Source: Steroidobacteraceae bacterium (GTDB lineage Bacteria > Pseudomonadota > Gammaproteobacteria > Steroidobacterales > Steroidobacteraceae). Taken from it: a stretch of 64,000 nt of DNA. The stretch is taken from the NCBI GenBank assembly GCA_041395505.1, contig JAWLAG010000001.1, positions 124,001 through 188,000 of the forward strand, given 5' to 3'. Position numbers and translations under genes: made by a program. Shown piece after piece: positions 37,552 to 46,872 of this stretch. The notes below the pieces were generated by a model, which worked only from the letters and a program-made list of their open reading frames with translations, searched no databases and was not told where the DNA came from. Positions within the stretch are counted from its first letter, which is position 1. Each line of letters opens with the position of its first letter.

Positions 37552-38163
37552 TCACCGCAGCGCGACGAGTTCTGGGCCCCAAATCAGATCGGTAATGGCA
37601 AGCGTCTTGACTGCGGACCTCGCGACGGTCACGGCTAGCCGCTCGCTGGCCGGGTCGTGCCAGGCAAGTGCGGCGCTCAGGTGGTCCGCCGCGGGGGTCA
37701 GCAGGGCGCGGGCACCATCGAGGTTGCGATGCTGCAGGAGGGTCTGGAAATCAACGCTCTCGACATCGGGGCAGCCGCGACCGCGGCAGCGCTGGAATGC
37801 GAAGCCGGAGATTCGCATGTCGAGACCGATCGACCAGGCGATCTCGACCAGGCCCCAGTCGCTCGGCTCCGAGCGCACGTGTACGAGCCCAAGCGGTACG
37901 CCATCGCGCAATGCGAGATACAAGGTGTGCTTGCCGACTTCGCGTGAATGAATCGAGAACGGCAGTTCGGCGGCGAGGCGCGCACGCGCATTGGCATCCA
38001 CGGAGCGTACGATCGAGCGATAGCTGGTCGCCTGCGGGTACAGGCGGTAGATCTGCGAAGTCGGGTCCCGCAGTGCGCAAAACGCCTGGGCATTGGCCGT
38101 CGGCGTCGCGACGATGCCAGCGAGCAGCAGCAACGCGATGGCCGTGTAGTGCCGGCAACTCAT
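37552..38163 (-). CDS. Secreted protein, possibly FMN-binding-domain-like, unknown function
   Basis: A 203-residue exported protein (signal MSCRHYTAIALLLLAGIVAT). The middle contains EVGKHTLYLALRDGVPLGL and EIAWSIGLDMRISGFAFQRC, which faintly resembles FMN-binding (RnfG/NosR-type) folds; I am not certain. Two close cysteines (FQRCRGRGC) are notable. The start ATG overlaps the upstream barrel gene's stop (ATGA), and the kinase starts 3 bases after its end. Its place between a barrel and a kinase suggests a periplasmic sensing or transport role. Confidence 0.65.
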   Translation of the reverse strand: MSCRHYTAIALLLLAGIVATPTANAQAFCALRDPTSQIYRLYPQATSYRSIVRSVDANARARLAAELPFSIHSREVGKHTLYLALRDGVPLGLVHVRSEPSDWGLVEIAWSIGLDMRISGFAFQRCRGRGCPDVESVDFQTLLQHRNLDGARALLTPAADHLSAALAWHDPASERLAVTVARSAVKTLAITDLIWGPELVALR

Positions 38164-39191
38164 GTGCGATACCGCAGTTGCGCGCTCAGCATGGTCGCAA
38201 GCGGCATGCCAACTGGCTGGCGCAGATTGCGATCGAGCTGCAGATCAATCGACCAGTGGTTGTCCGGCGCAACTCGAATGCCAAGCCCCAGGCCGAGGCT
38301 GTCGTTGTTCGCGCCGGTCCCCGGGTCTTCGCGTCGCAACCAGCGTGTCTGCAGGAATCCGCGCCACATGCCGTCGCGCGCATCGAGGTCGAGCTCGATC
38401 AGCGCGGCACGCACCTTGAGGGCTTCATCCTTACCGGCTGAAAGCTCCGCCTGCAGGCCAATCCGCGGCCCGGTCCAGATGGCATCGACACCGACGCGCC
38501 GCCGGCGAGTCGTGAAATCACTCTGCGAACGATCGAAAACACGGCCATCGAAAACGGACAGGCCGACAGCGAATGCGGCGTCGCGCGGCGTACCGATCCG
38601 CGCAGCAACGATGTAGGGACTGCCGAGGTTTTCCCATTCGTTACCCGAACCGCGGGTGATGGCCGCTTCGTATTCAAAACGCGGCAGATCGCCGTTGACG
38701 CCGAGGCCCCAGTCGGCCTTGACGCCGAGATTGGGCCCATGAATATAGTCGTGCAACGTTCCGTTGGTATTGACGACCTGCTCGAGTCCGAACGGGATCT
38801 CAAAGTGGCCGATGCGTACGTTGCTGCGCCCACCGCCGTAGCGGGTCAGGTTGAAGTTGAAGATGCGGAAGACGAGTTCGGTGTCATTGGGTCCGTCGAA
38901 GAATGGCGGATACATGGGCATGTCCACCAGTCGCGTCAGATAAGGCTGCAGCGTAAGCGTGCCGATGTCGCCGCGCTCGTCGCTGAAGACCCGGTGCACG
39001 TCGAGGCCGAGGAAATAGGCTTGCGCATCGCCACCAAGCGTCTCGTTCCAGACGCTGCGCGCCGCGGTATCGACGCTGAAGCGCCAGTCATTCGCAGCGC
39101 CGGGTGCGGCGGCGAGCCGATCAGGCATGGCAAGCATCGCGATGATGCTCGCCAGCGCAGGAATCGCAGGACTCGTACGGCGGAGGCGCAT
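38160..39191 (-). CDS. Outer-membrane beta-barrel protein
   Basis: A 343-residue protein with a signal peptide (about residues 1-28) and alternating hydrophobic/aromatic strands typical of porins: FRIFNFNLTRYGGGRSNVRI, FEIPFGLEQVVNTN, FEYEAAITRGSGN, GLGLGLGIRVAPDNHWSID. The end, MLSAQLRYRT, is not the usual aromatic C-terminus. It probably forms an outer-membrane channel or sensor. It is the first gene of the coupled barrel/periplasmic/kinase operon. Confidence 0.75.
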   Translation of the reverse strand: MRLRRTSPAIPALASIIAMLAMPDRLAAAPGAANDWRFSVDTAARSVWNETLGGDAQAYFLGLDVHRVFSDERGDIGTLTLQPYLTRLVDMPMYPPFFDGPNDTELVFRIFNFNLTRYGGGRSNVRIGHFEIPFGLEQVVNTNGTLHDYIHGPNLGVKADWGLGVNGDLPRFEYEAAITRGSGNEWENLGSPYIVAARIGTPRDAAFAVGLSVFDGRVFDRSQSDFTTRRRRVGVDAIWTGPRIGLQAELSAGKDEALKVRAALIELDLDARDGMWRGFLQTRWLRREDPGTGANNDSLGLGLGIRVAPDNHWSIDLQLDRNLRQPVGMPLATMLSAQLRYRT

Positions 39192-39343
39192 GCGCCATTA
39201 ACGGCAATTTCCGCCGGCTATTCAGTGTCGGTTATCACGACTGTGCGAGTGGGCCGGATAGCCGCGCGCGAGACCTCCGAAATTGCGAGATCCGGCAATC
39301 AGGGCTGCAACAGGATATGTGAAATTCGCGCGGGCGCGCGGTG

Positions 39344-40531
39344 TTACCGCACGATCAGGCTTTGGTGCTTGTGTAGGGCTTTGAAGGCCTTTTCGATATC
39401 CACCGAATTGTTGTAGGCATGCATGGCAATGCGGATCGCGCCGCCACGGGACGTGACGGTCACGTTCTCGCTTGCGAGCGCCGCTACCAGTTTGGACGGA
39501 TCGTGGCTTGCAACGGCGATCATGGCGCCGTGGTCCGCCGCGTCCGAGGGCGTCAGCATGCGGTAGCCGCAACGCCGGGCTTCGTCCTTGACTTCGGCTG
39601 TCAGCTCCCGGACGCGCAACTCGATCGCCGCGAGTCCGGCGCCTTGAATGACGTCGAGACCGGCGCGTGCAACGTAGCCGGCCACGACCGGAGGCGTGCC
39701 TGCTTCGAATCGCCGTGCATTGGCGGCGGGTCGGTAGGCCGTGACATCCATCGCCATGATGTCCTCCTGCGCGAACCAGCCCGTCTGCGTCGGCACGAGC
39801 GCTGCCTGCAGTTCGCGGCGCACGTACAGATAGGCGACGCCGGCTGTGCCGAGCAGATACTTGTACATGCCGCCGACGACGAAGTCGGCTCCCGCCGTGC
39901 ACGCCGTTTGCCGTAGCGTGCCGAGTGCCTGGAATTCGTCGATGCACACATAGGCGCCGTGCGAGTGCGCAAGCTTCACCAGCTGCGGCAGATCGAGGCG
40001 CGCGCCCGTGAGGTAGTTGACGTGTGAAGTGGTCACCAGCAGCGTGCGATCGTCGATGGCCTTCTCGAACTCATCCATCCGGACCGTGCCGTTGGTGGCA
40101 GGAAGCCGGACAATTTCGGCGCCACGCAACGCCTGCGCATACCAGATCTGGCCATTGGTCGGAAAATCGAGGTCGGTGACGATGACCTTGCGTCTCTCAC
40201 CCTTGAAGCTGAGCGCGCTAGCCAGCGCATTGAACCCGGCGGACGCGGTCGCGGTGATGGCTACCTCGTCCGCGTCTGCCTGCAGCAATCCCGCGACGGC
40301 CGCGCGCAGCGCCTCGTTGCTTGCAACCCAGGCGTCCCAGTCGGCGCCGACGTCGATTCGGTGCGCGACGTAGTCTTCGAAGGCGCGCGCGCCCGCGAGT
40401 GGCAGCGCACCGTAGGAACAACTGTTCAGGTAGGTCCGACGCTCGAGAACAGGAAACTGCTCGCGCCACTTTGCCCAGTCAATTCGTTGCCCACGGGCGG
40501 GCGTCCCGGAAGTGTCGCTCGCGATGGCCAT
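39344..40531 (-). CDS. PLP-dependent class V aminotransferase-fold protein
   Basis: A 395-residue protein of the aspartate aminotransferase superfamily class V type. It has TYLNSCSYGALPL at the start, HVNYLTGARLDLPQLVKLAH and CIDEFQALGTL (the PLP-binding Asp, DxxQ), and the Schiff-base lysine in GGMYKYLLGTAG. Class V members include cysteine desulphurases, kynureninases and C-S lyases such as EgtE. The ATG at 40531 overlaps the stop of the preceding amidohydrolase gene (TGATG), so it is the third gene of that operon. A catabolic lyase on a product of the two hydrolases, or a C-S lyase for ergothioneine, are both possible; neither is shown. Confidence 0.85.
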   Translation of the reverse strand: MAIASDTSGTPARGQRIDWAKWREQFPVLERRTYLNSCSYGALPLAGARAFEDYVAHRIDVGADWDAWVASNEALRAAVAGLLQADADEVAITATASAGFNALASALSFKGERRKVIVTDLDFPTNGQIWYAQALRGAEIVRLPATNGTVRMDEFEKAIDDRTLLVTTSHVNYLTGARLDLPQLVKLAHSHGAYVCIDEFQALGTLRQTACTAGADFVVGGMYKYLLGTAGVAYLYVRRELQAALVPTQTGWFAQEDIMAMDVTAYRPAANARRFEAGTPPVVAGYVARAGLDVIQGAGLAAIELRVRELTAEVKDEARRCGYRMLTPSDAADHGAMIAVASHDPSKLVAALASENVTVTSRGGAIRIAMHAYNNSVDIEKAFKALHKHQSLIVR

Positions 40532-41895
40532 CAATTGATCTTTCTATCCACTACGGGGCCACCGGCCAGTCGTAGCTGACTCTCCTTCACTACCTTTCCG
40601 TTCTTGATCACCAATGCGATTCTCTTCGTGTTGTTGATGTCCGACGTCGGATCGGCGTCCAACAAGACCGCGTCGGCCATTTTTCCAGCCTCGATGGATC
40701 CCAAATCGCTTTCCTTGCCGAGCAAGATGGCTCCGTTCAGCGTAGCCATGCGAATGATGGCGGCAGCAGGAATTCCCGCGGACTGGAGTAACTCGAGCTC
40801 ACGGTGCACGGCTGGACCGGACGTCTGGTCCGTTCCGACAACGAGTATCGCCCCCGACGCATAGAGCTTGCGAACATTGTCCTGCGCCACCGGCGTCATC
40901 AACTTCATCCACCATGTCCAGCGGTTGTCCTGCCACTGCGCGCGGCGCTCCGTCTGCAACATGGCTATTTCCTGCTTGCTGAGTGAAGCACGATAGAGCG
41001 GTTGGTCAAGATATTCCGGATGTTCAACCAGGCGACTGTAGTTGTCGCCAATGGTCAGCGTGGTAACCATGGGAATGCGCTTGGCGCCCATCAGCTTGAG
41101 AAATTCCTCGCTCACCGGCCCCTGTATGACTGGATGTGCCAAGGCATCGACACCGGCAAAAATGGCCTGACGAGCGCGCAGCTCGCTCGAGACGTGGACT
41201 ACGGTTCGAATGCCGCGGTCATTCGTGTACTCGACTACTTTTCGCATCACGTCGGGGTCGAGCATGGGGATCATGGGCCGATTGCCCCAACCGCGCTCCT
41301 CCAGCGTCAGCTTGAGCAAATCGGGTTTTCGCGCCAAATGGGCGTCGAGCGCCGCCTGCGCTTCGGGCCATGCACGCAGGTCGGTAGATCCCGGGCCGCT
41401 GCCGTGGCTGCCCGGATAGGTGGCAATGCCGCCGGTGGCGAATATGCGCGGCGCAAGCAGACGTCCGGACCGCTCCGCGTCGCGCAACTCGAATATGAAC
41501 TCCGGATTATTGCCGGCATCGAATATGCTGGTTACGCCGCTGTACAGGTAGCTGTGCAGCGCGGCGACTCCTTCGTCGCGATTGATCGCGGCTTTGCGCA
41601 GTCCTTCGCGCGACAGCTCGATACCGCCGCGCAGATGGACATGCATGTCCATCAGCCCTGGTATGAGAAAGCGGCCGCGTCCGTCGACGTGTACGGCGTC
41701 GGAGGCGCCGACGGTTTTGTCGCGACCGATCTGGCTGAATTTCCCGTCCTTGATGACGACGGTCATGTTCGGTTCCGCCGGACCGCCGCGGCCATCGATC
41801 AACGTTACGCCGTCGATTACGATGACATCGGCATAGCCAGGAGAGGCCGCCAACAGCAGGGCCAGGCCTGCAGCGATGGTACGGACAAAAGTCAT
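40531..41895 (-). CDS. Secreted metal-dependent amidohydrolase 2
   Basis: A 454-residue amidohydrolase with a signal peptide (FVRTIAAGLALLLAASPGYA). Metal-binding motifs are MDMHVHLRG near the start, then a middle part with LLKLTLEERGWG, VVHVSSELRARQ and a final VVGTDQTSGP aspartate. The position normally filled by a carboxylated lysine may be the K of LLKLTLE. It belongs to the imidazolonepropionase/prolidase-like amidohydrolases, which hydrolyse peptides, lactams or N-acyl compounds. Start overlaps the upstream gene (ATGA) and its stop overlaps the PLP gene. Periplasmic. Confidence 0.87.
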   Translation of the reverse strand: MTFVRTIAAGLALLLAASPGYADVIVIDGVTLIDGRGGPAEPNMTVVIKDGKFSQIGRDKTVGASDAVHVDGRGRFLIPGLMDMHVHLRGGIELSREGLRKAAINRDEGVAALHSYLYSGVTSIFDAGNNPEFIFELRDAERSGRLLAPRIFATGGIATYPGSHGSGPGSTDLRAWPEAQAALDAHLARKPDLLKLTLEERGWGNRPMIPMLDPDVMRKVVEYTNDRGIRTVVHVSSELRARQAIFAGVDALAHPVIQGPVSEEFLKLMGAKRIPMVTTLTIGDNYSRLVEHPEYLDQPLYRASLSKQEIAMLQTERRAQWQDNRWTWWMKLMTPVAQDNVRKLYASGAILVVGTDQTSGPAVHRELELLQSAGIPAAAIIRMATLNGAILLGKESDLGSIEAGKMADAVLLDADPTSDINNTKRIALVIKNGKVVKESQLRLAGGPVVDRKIN

Positions 41896-43223
41896 CGACC
41901 TGCTCCTTTGAAAACCACACCGTCGCGCATGACGAAATCCACGCCGAGGACCGCATCGATATTCGCGAGAGGGTTCCCCGGCATGGCGACGATGTCCGCT
42001 GCCTTGCCGACGCGCAGCGAACCAACATCATCGAGTCCGCCAGCTGTTGCAGCATCAACCGTACCCGCGACCAGTGCCTGCATGGGCGACATTCCGATGT
42101 CTACATATTCAATGAACTCATGTGCGTTCTCGCCGTTCGGCGACACGCCGGAATCGGTCCCGAGCGCAATCCTGACCCCCATTTCCCTTGCCATGCGCGC
42201 CATGCTCTTCGGCTGATGACCAAGCGCGAGCAGTTTTTCAAGTACGGCCGGCGGGGAGTCCTTGTATGGGCCGGCCAATAGCTTCTCGCGCGTGTCGCCA
42301 ACGTAAGTAATCGGGTAGATGGTCGGAATGAGCCAGGCTCCGGTCTTCTTGAACAGCTTCATCGTATCCGCATCCGCCCACATGGCATGTTCGATCGAAT
42401 CGAATCCGGCTCTCAGAGCCGCTTCAATGCCCGCCTTGGCGTGCGCGTGCGCGGTCACCTTGCGGCCGAGCATATGCGCGGTGTCAGCAATGGCACGAAG
42501 TTCTTCGTCGGTAAACTGCTGACCGGTGCCTGCGTTGACATTCGACAGCACGCCTCCGGTGGCAGTCACCTTGATTACGTCCGCGCCACGTCTTACGGCC
42601 TCACGCACGGCGCGCCGGCAGTCATCAGCACCGTTGCAGACGCCAGCGGCTGGCAGCGCGGCCATTACCTCGGAACGGTAGCCATGCGTGTCGCCGTGTC
42701 CGCCGCTCGGTGTAATCGGCGCGCCGGCGGCAACGATCTTGGGCCCGGCGACGACGCCATCGCGAATGGCATCGCGCAATGACAACACCGAATCGCCGCG
42801 AGAGCCAAGGTCACGCACGGTGGTGAATCCTGCCATCAGCGTGCGCAGCGCATTGCTCTGCGCGACCAGCGCCATGTAGGCATCCGGCCGGGTCACCAGC
42901 ACCAGCTGCCGCTCGCCCCCGCTTGCCGACAGGTGCACATGCAAGTCGATGAATCCGGGCATCACGAATGAGTTCTGCAAGTCGATCATGTCAACGGCCC
43001 CGCCATCGAGGTGCAGGTCCGCCGGGCTTGCGAGGCCCGATAGCACCGCAGTGACCTTGCCGTCTTTGACGACTACCGTGCCAGGGCTGACAGGCGGTTC
43101 ACCGGGAACCGCCAGCAAGGTGCCCGCATGGACGATCGTGTAACGGCCGTCCGTCCCGGCGGTGGCAGGCGCTGCGCTGACAGCCGTGACCAGAAGGAGA
43201 AGAATCGCCAGGAGATTCGCCAT
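41892..43223 (-). CDS. Secreted metal-dependent amidohydrolase 1 (prolidase/aryldialkylphosphatase-like)
   Basis: A 443-residue exported amidohydrolase (signal MANLLAILLLLVTAVSAAP). Ligand motifs are FIDLHVHLS, the carboxylated lysine in VIKVTATGG, the histidines in VTAHAHAKAG and SIEHAMWAD, and the final aspartate in LGTDSG. This is the full set of the Xaa-Pro dipeptidase/Sgx-type carboxypeptidase group of amidohydrolases. AAGGAG precedes the ATG by about 8 bases. It heads a coupled three-gene operon divergent from a TonB receptor. Periplasmic peptide or N-acyl amino acid hydrolysis is likely. Confidence 0.9.
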   Translation of the reverse strand: MANLLAILLLLVTAVSAAPATAGTDGRYTIVHAGTLLAVPGEPPVSPGTVVVKDGKVTAVLSGLASPADLHLDGGAVDMIDLQNSFVMPGFIDLHVHLSASGGERQLVLVTRPDAYMALVAQSNALRTLMAGFTTVRDLGSRGDSVLSLRDAIRDGVVAGPKIVAAGAPITPSGGHGDTHGYRSEVMAALPAAGVCNGADDCRRAVREAVRRGADVIKVTATGGVLSNVNAGTGQQFTDEELRAIADTAHMLGRKVTAHAHAKAGIEAALRAGFDSIEHAMWADADTMKLFKKTGAWLIPTIYPITYVGDTREKLLAGPYKDSPPAVLEKLLALGHQPKSMARMAREMGVRIALGTDSGVSPNGENAHEFIEYVDIGMSPMQALVAGTVDAATAGGLDDVGSLRVGKAADIVAMPGNPLANIDAVLGVDFVMRDGVVFKGAGR

Positions 43224-43291
43224 CTTGAAGCTCCTTGTCAGGATCCCATCGTGCGGTTCGTGATCCTAACGGGTCACGTCCCGCTGGCAAG

Positions 43292-43333
43292 TTGACAGAT
43301 AATTCACTTCGTAATATATATGAAAATGCATAT
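43292..43333 (+). promoter_or_regulatory. Sigma70-type promoter with overlapping inverted repeat
   Basis: TTGACA (43292-43297) is separated by exactly 17 bases from TATATA (43315-43320), a good rightward promoter for the TonB receptor at 43426 with a leader of about 100 bases. ATATG (43318-43322) and CATAT (43329-43333) form an inverted repeat overlapping the -10 and start point, a likely repressor site. The MarR regulator at 45923 is a plausible binder (inference). Confidence 0.5.
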
Positions 43334-43425
43334 TTTAAGTAGCCGATCCTTCGGCACGATGCAGGGCGTCGCCACCCGGCCGAAGTAGCTCACTTCCACA
43401 ATCTGCACGGGGGAGACGAAAGCCA

Positions 43426-45846
43426 ATGAGCACCAAGACACGCACCACGAGCGGTGCGCCTCCAGCGACCATATTGAGTTTGGCGATAGCCATGGGCGGC
43501 GGACTGTCGAATCTCCCGTCGACTGCCAACGCTGCCGATGCAGCGGAGCCGAAAGGCCCGCTGCTGCAGGAAATCATCGTCAGCGCACGCAAGCGGGGCG
43601 ACGAAAAACTGCAGGACGTGCCGGCAACGATCACCGCGTTGAGTGGCGACCAGCTTGCAGCCATGGGCGCGTTCAACTTTGATGAATTCGCGTATCAGGT
43701 TCCTGGCCTCACGTTCTCCGATGAAGGCGCCGGCCAGAAACGCTACGTGCTGCGCGGCGTACGCTCCGCTGGTCAGGAGCAGGTCGCGGTCTACTACGAC
43801 GAGGTTCCCGTACCGGGCATCCAGGGCGCCAGCGGAGACAGCGGCTCCCAGACCACGGATCTGAAGCTGTTCGATGTCAACCGCGTCGAAGTTCTCAAGG
43901 GCCCGCAAGGGACCACATTTGGCGCGAACTCGCAGGCTGGTACGGTTCGTTTCGTTCTCAACAAGCCTGAAATGAATGAACTTTCAAGCCTGGTCCAACT
44001 TGGCGCGAATAGTGTCAGTCACGGCGACCAGGGCAGTAACGCATATGGCATGTTGAACGTGCCACTGGTCGAAGACCGGCTGGCATTTCGCGGCGTTGCC
44101 TACTACGACCGCGATGCCGGGTACATCGACAATGTGCGGCTCAACCTGAGTGACATCAATTGGAATGAAAGCGTTGGCGCCCGCCTTGCGCTGCGCCTGC
44201 AGCCGAGCGACAACCTCACCCTTGATCTCATGGCGTGGGCGGAAAACCGCGACAGCGGTGGTTCGAGTCGCTACAACCCGTACGATTCGTTCTCCGCTGA
44301 CGCAAGCAATCCCGACTTTCGCGCCAACTCCGGGGCGCCACTGACGGAAATCCGCAACATCGCATTCTTCAACACCGGCGATCTCCAGGTTGGCGATTAC
44401 GTGCGCAGCAACATGCCCGACGACCAGCGTCTTTACAGCCTGACCATGAACTGGGACTTCGCGCGGGCAGCACTGGTCGCGACCGGATCACTCTACAAGC
44501 GTGACTTCGCATTCAAGCGCGATTCCACCTGGGTACTGCTGCGTCTCGGAATTCGGCCGGAACCGGTGCTACCAACGGACCCCGCGGCGGTTCGCCCGGA
44601 CTTCTTCCCCGCACTCACCGATCAGTCGCAGGACATTACTCAAAAGGCCTTCGAGCTGCGGCTGAATTCCAAAGCGGGACCGCGCCTGCAGTGGCTTGGA
44701 GGCGTGTTCTATCGCGACCGCGAATCGGGTTTTCGCAGCTATGTTCCCGCTGTCGACATCGACACCGGATATCCCCTGGCGCCGCTGCAACCCCCGACCG
44801 GCTACATCGGGCCGGTGCCAGGCACTGGCATCGAGGACTGCAACCCCTGCGTTACCGCGCGCGTCAATGACAGAAACATCAAGGAAAAGGCGGTCTTCGG
44901 CGAGTTGTCGTACGCGCTGTCGGATCAGTTCGAAATCATGGGCGGGTTGCGCTGGTTCGAGGCCGAGCAAACGGACCTGGGCCTGACGCTCTTTCCTTTC
45001 GCCCTGTTCACGACAGCCCCGCCGCCAGCTGCCGACCCGCGTCGATTCAAGGAAGACAAGGTAATCAAGAAGATCCAGTTGTCCTATCGACCAACCGCCA
45101 ATCTGCTGTTCTACGCGCTTGCTTCCCAGGGTTTCCGTCTCGGCGGTACGAATCAACAGGGCATCGTCGCTGTGCCGCCAGGCTATGAATCGGACAGCAT
45201 CTGGAACTACGAAGTGGCCGCCAAGACGACGCTGCTCGACGGCAGGTTGCTGCTGAATGCTGCGCTGTTCATGATCGACTGGAAGGACATCCAGGTATCG
45301 GGTCGAGACCCCACCGGCGCATTCGGCTTCCTCGGCAACGCGGGCGCGGCACAGATTCAAGGTGTCGAACTCGAGTTGCAGGCACGGCCAAGCGACGGGC
45401 TCACCCTGAGCGCCGGTGCAAGCTGGTTGCCAAAACATGAATTGACCGAGGACCAGATCACGGACCAGGTCGTGGCACCAGGCCGCAAGGGCGACGAACT
45501 GCCGTTCATTCCGGAATTCACCGCAAATGCTGCCGCGCACTACGACTGGGTATTGCCGGCGAGTGGATGGGACGCTTTCGTGCGCGGTGAATTTGCCTAT
45601 CACGGAGAATCGAATTCAGAACTGCAAACTGCCTCCCGATTCAATCGCAAGCAGAACGCGTATGAAATTCTCAATCTGCGTGCAGGCGTCAACAAGGCCG
45701 ATTCCGGGTTGAATCTGACCTTTTACATCGAGAATGTTCTCGACGAACGAGGAGACCTGCGTGTGCGCGACGAGGACTCGTTGCTAACGTTCAAGTGGAC
45801 TAATCAGCCGCGGACGGTGGGCCTGGAGTTGAGCAAGCGGTTCTAG
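43426..45846 (+). CDS. TonB-dependent outer-membrane receptor of the amidohydrolase locus
   Basis: An 806-residue receptor: signal region ending near NAADAA, TonB-box-like QEIIVSARKRG, plug with RVEVLKGPQGTTFGANSQAG, and a long barrel ending in LELSKRF (C-terminal Phe). It transports a substrate across the outer membrane with TonB energy. It is divergent from the secreted amidohydrolases, so it may import their substrate or product. A GGGGGAGA sequence precedes the ATG. It is followed by marR and VOC genes. Confidence 0.93.
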   Translation: MSTKTRTTSGAPPATILSLAIAMGGGLSNLPSTANAADAAEPKGPLLQEIIVSARKRGDEKLQDVPATITALSGDQLAAMGAFNFDEFAYQVPGLTFSDEGAGQKRYVLRGVRSAGQEQVAVYYDEVPVPGIQGASGDSGSQTTDLKLFDVNRVEVLKGPQGTTFGANSQAGTVRFVLNKPEMNELSSLVQLGANSVSHGDQGSNAYGMLNVPLVEDRLAFRGVAYYDRDAGYIDNVRLNLSDINWNESVGARLALRLQPSDNLTLDLMAWAENRDSGGSSRYNPYDSFSADASNPDFRANSGAPLTEIRNIAFFNTGDLQVGDYVRSNMPDDQRLYSLTMNWDFARAALVATGSLYKRDFAFKRDSTWVLLRLGIRPEPVLPTDPAAVRPDFFPALTDQSQDITQKAFELRLNSKAGPRLQWLGGVFYRDRESGFRSYVPAVDIDTGYPLAPLQPPTGYIGPVPGTGIEDCNPCVTARVNDRNIKEKAVFGELSYALSDQFEIMGGLRWFEAEQTDLGLTLFPFALFTTAPPPAADPRRFKEDKVIKKIQLSYRPTANLLFYALASQGFRLGGTNQQGIVAVPPGYESDSIWNYEVAAKTTLLDGRLLLNAALFMIDWKDIQVSGRDPTGAFGFLGNAGAAQIQGVELELQARPSDGLTLSAGASWLPKHELTEDQITDQVVAPGRKGDELPFIPEFTANAAAHYDWVLPASGWDAFVRGEFAYHGESNSELQTASRFNRKQNAYEILNLRAGVNKADSGLNLTFYIENVLDERGDLRVRDEDSLLTFKWTNQPRTVGLELSKRF

Positions 45847-45922
45847 GCAAGGCGCGATTTTGCGCATCTGACGGGGATACTGGTACTGTCGGTCTGCATC
45901 TGGATCACAGTCGAGCGTACCT

Positions 45923-46387
45923 ATGCAGGGTGACCACTGGCTGCAGGGCTATGTGCCCTATCTTCTCTACCGAGCAACCAACAAGCTCAATATCCGTCTG
46001 CTGGAGCGACTGCGCGAGACGCGTACCAACCCATCTCGCTGGCGCGTGCTGAGTGTGTTGAAGGCGCATGGAACTCTCAATGTCGGAGAGATTGCCGATC
46101 ACACCCTCACGGAGCAATCAACGGTCAGTCGCGTAATAGCCCAGCTGGAACGCGAAGGACGCGTGATACGCAAGACGTCGCGCAAGGACTCCCGCGTCAT
46201 CCGCGTCGAACTGACCCCAAAGGGGACTGCTACCTTCGAGGCCATCCTCCCCGCCGCCCTGCAGCATCAGCAGGTGGCGCTGCAGGGCATCAAGCGCGGA
46301 GATATCCAGGTACTGGTCAGAGTTCTGGCGCAAATTGAGAAAAATATCGACGAGCCGGCGCGTCGCCGCCGGCGGAAGCCAACTTGA
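45923..46387 (+). CDS. MarR-family transcriptional regulator
   Basis: A 154-residue MarR protein: WRVLSVLKAHGTLNVGEIAD, LTEQSTVSRVIAQLEREGRV and the wing KTSRKDSRVIRVELTPKG. The C-terminal tail is basic. It is coupled to the VOC gene (overlapping TTGA). It is likely to control the divergent TonB receptor/amidohydrolase promoters at 43292-43333, though the binding site is unproven. Confidence 0.9.
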   Translation: MQGDHWLQGYVPYLLYRATNKLNIRLLERLRETRTNPSRWRVLSVLKAHGTLNVGEIADHTLTEQSTVSRVIAQLEREGRVIRKTSRKDSRVIRVELTPKGTATFEAILPAALQHQQVALQGIKRGDIQVLVRVLAQIEKNIDEPARRRRRKPT

Positions 46388-46821
46388 ACTTCGTCAGTTT
46401 TCAAACGATTGACGACATGGCGGTTCCCGCGGGCGGCCCGCGGATCAGCAGAATAATCCCGTTCTACTACTACGAATCCCTTGATGCTGCTGTCGAGTGG
46501 TATTGCGAAGTCATCGGCCTCAGAAAGGCATGGGACGGCGATTGGGTGGTTCTGCTCGAGACGACACCCGGCAATTGCATCGGTCTGGTGGACTCGCAAC
46601 ATGGCGCCGAGCGGGCGATTGGCGGAGTCCACAAAGGCGCGCTGCTGGCAATCGAGACTCCGGCGCTGGAACAATGGCACGAGAAACTCACCCGGGCAGG
46701 ATGCCCGGACAGCGTCGGGCAGATAGGTATCGCAACTGACGGACTGACCGAACGATTCATCGTACGCGACCCCGGCGGCTACCAAGTGGAGTTCTTTCGA
46801 TGGCGGCAGGCATGGCCATGA
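46384..46821 (+). CDS. VOC-family protein
   Basis: A 145-residue VOC fold protein: RIIPFYYYESLDAAVEWYCE, IGLRKAWDGDWVVLLE, ALLAIETPALEQWHEKLT and a C-terminal RDPGGYQVEFF motif. The first start is TTG at 46384 overlapping the marR stop; ATG at 46417 would drop 11 residues and is equally plausible. Possibly a metal-dependent dioxygenase, lyase or resistance protein. Confidence 0.8.
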   Translation: MNFVSFQTIDDMAVPAGGPRISRIIPFYYYESLDAAVEWYCEVIGLRKAWDGDWVVLLETTPGNCIGLVDSQHGAERAIGGVHKGALLAIETPALEQWHEKLTRAGCPDSVGQIGIATDGLTERFIVRDPGGYQVEFFRWRQAWP

Positions 46822-46847
46822 CCGATTCGCAGGACAGTGCGTCGCCG

Positions 46848-46863
46848 GCGTGAACGGTCACGC
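46848..46863. terminator. Hairpin between convergent VOC and cupin genes
   Basis: GCGTGA (46848-46853) pairs with TCACGC (46858-46863) around ACGG. It lies in the 51-base convergent gap. A GAAAACC tract follows on the plus strand, which is TTTTC on the minus strand, so leftward termination is less likely than rightward; still short. Confidence 0.35.
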
Positions 46864-46872
46864 GAAAACCGC

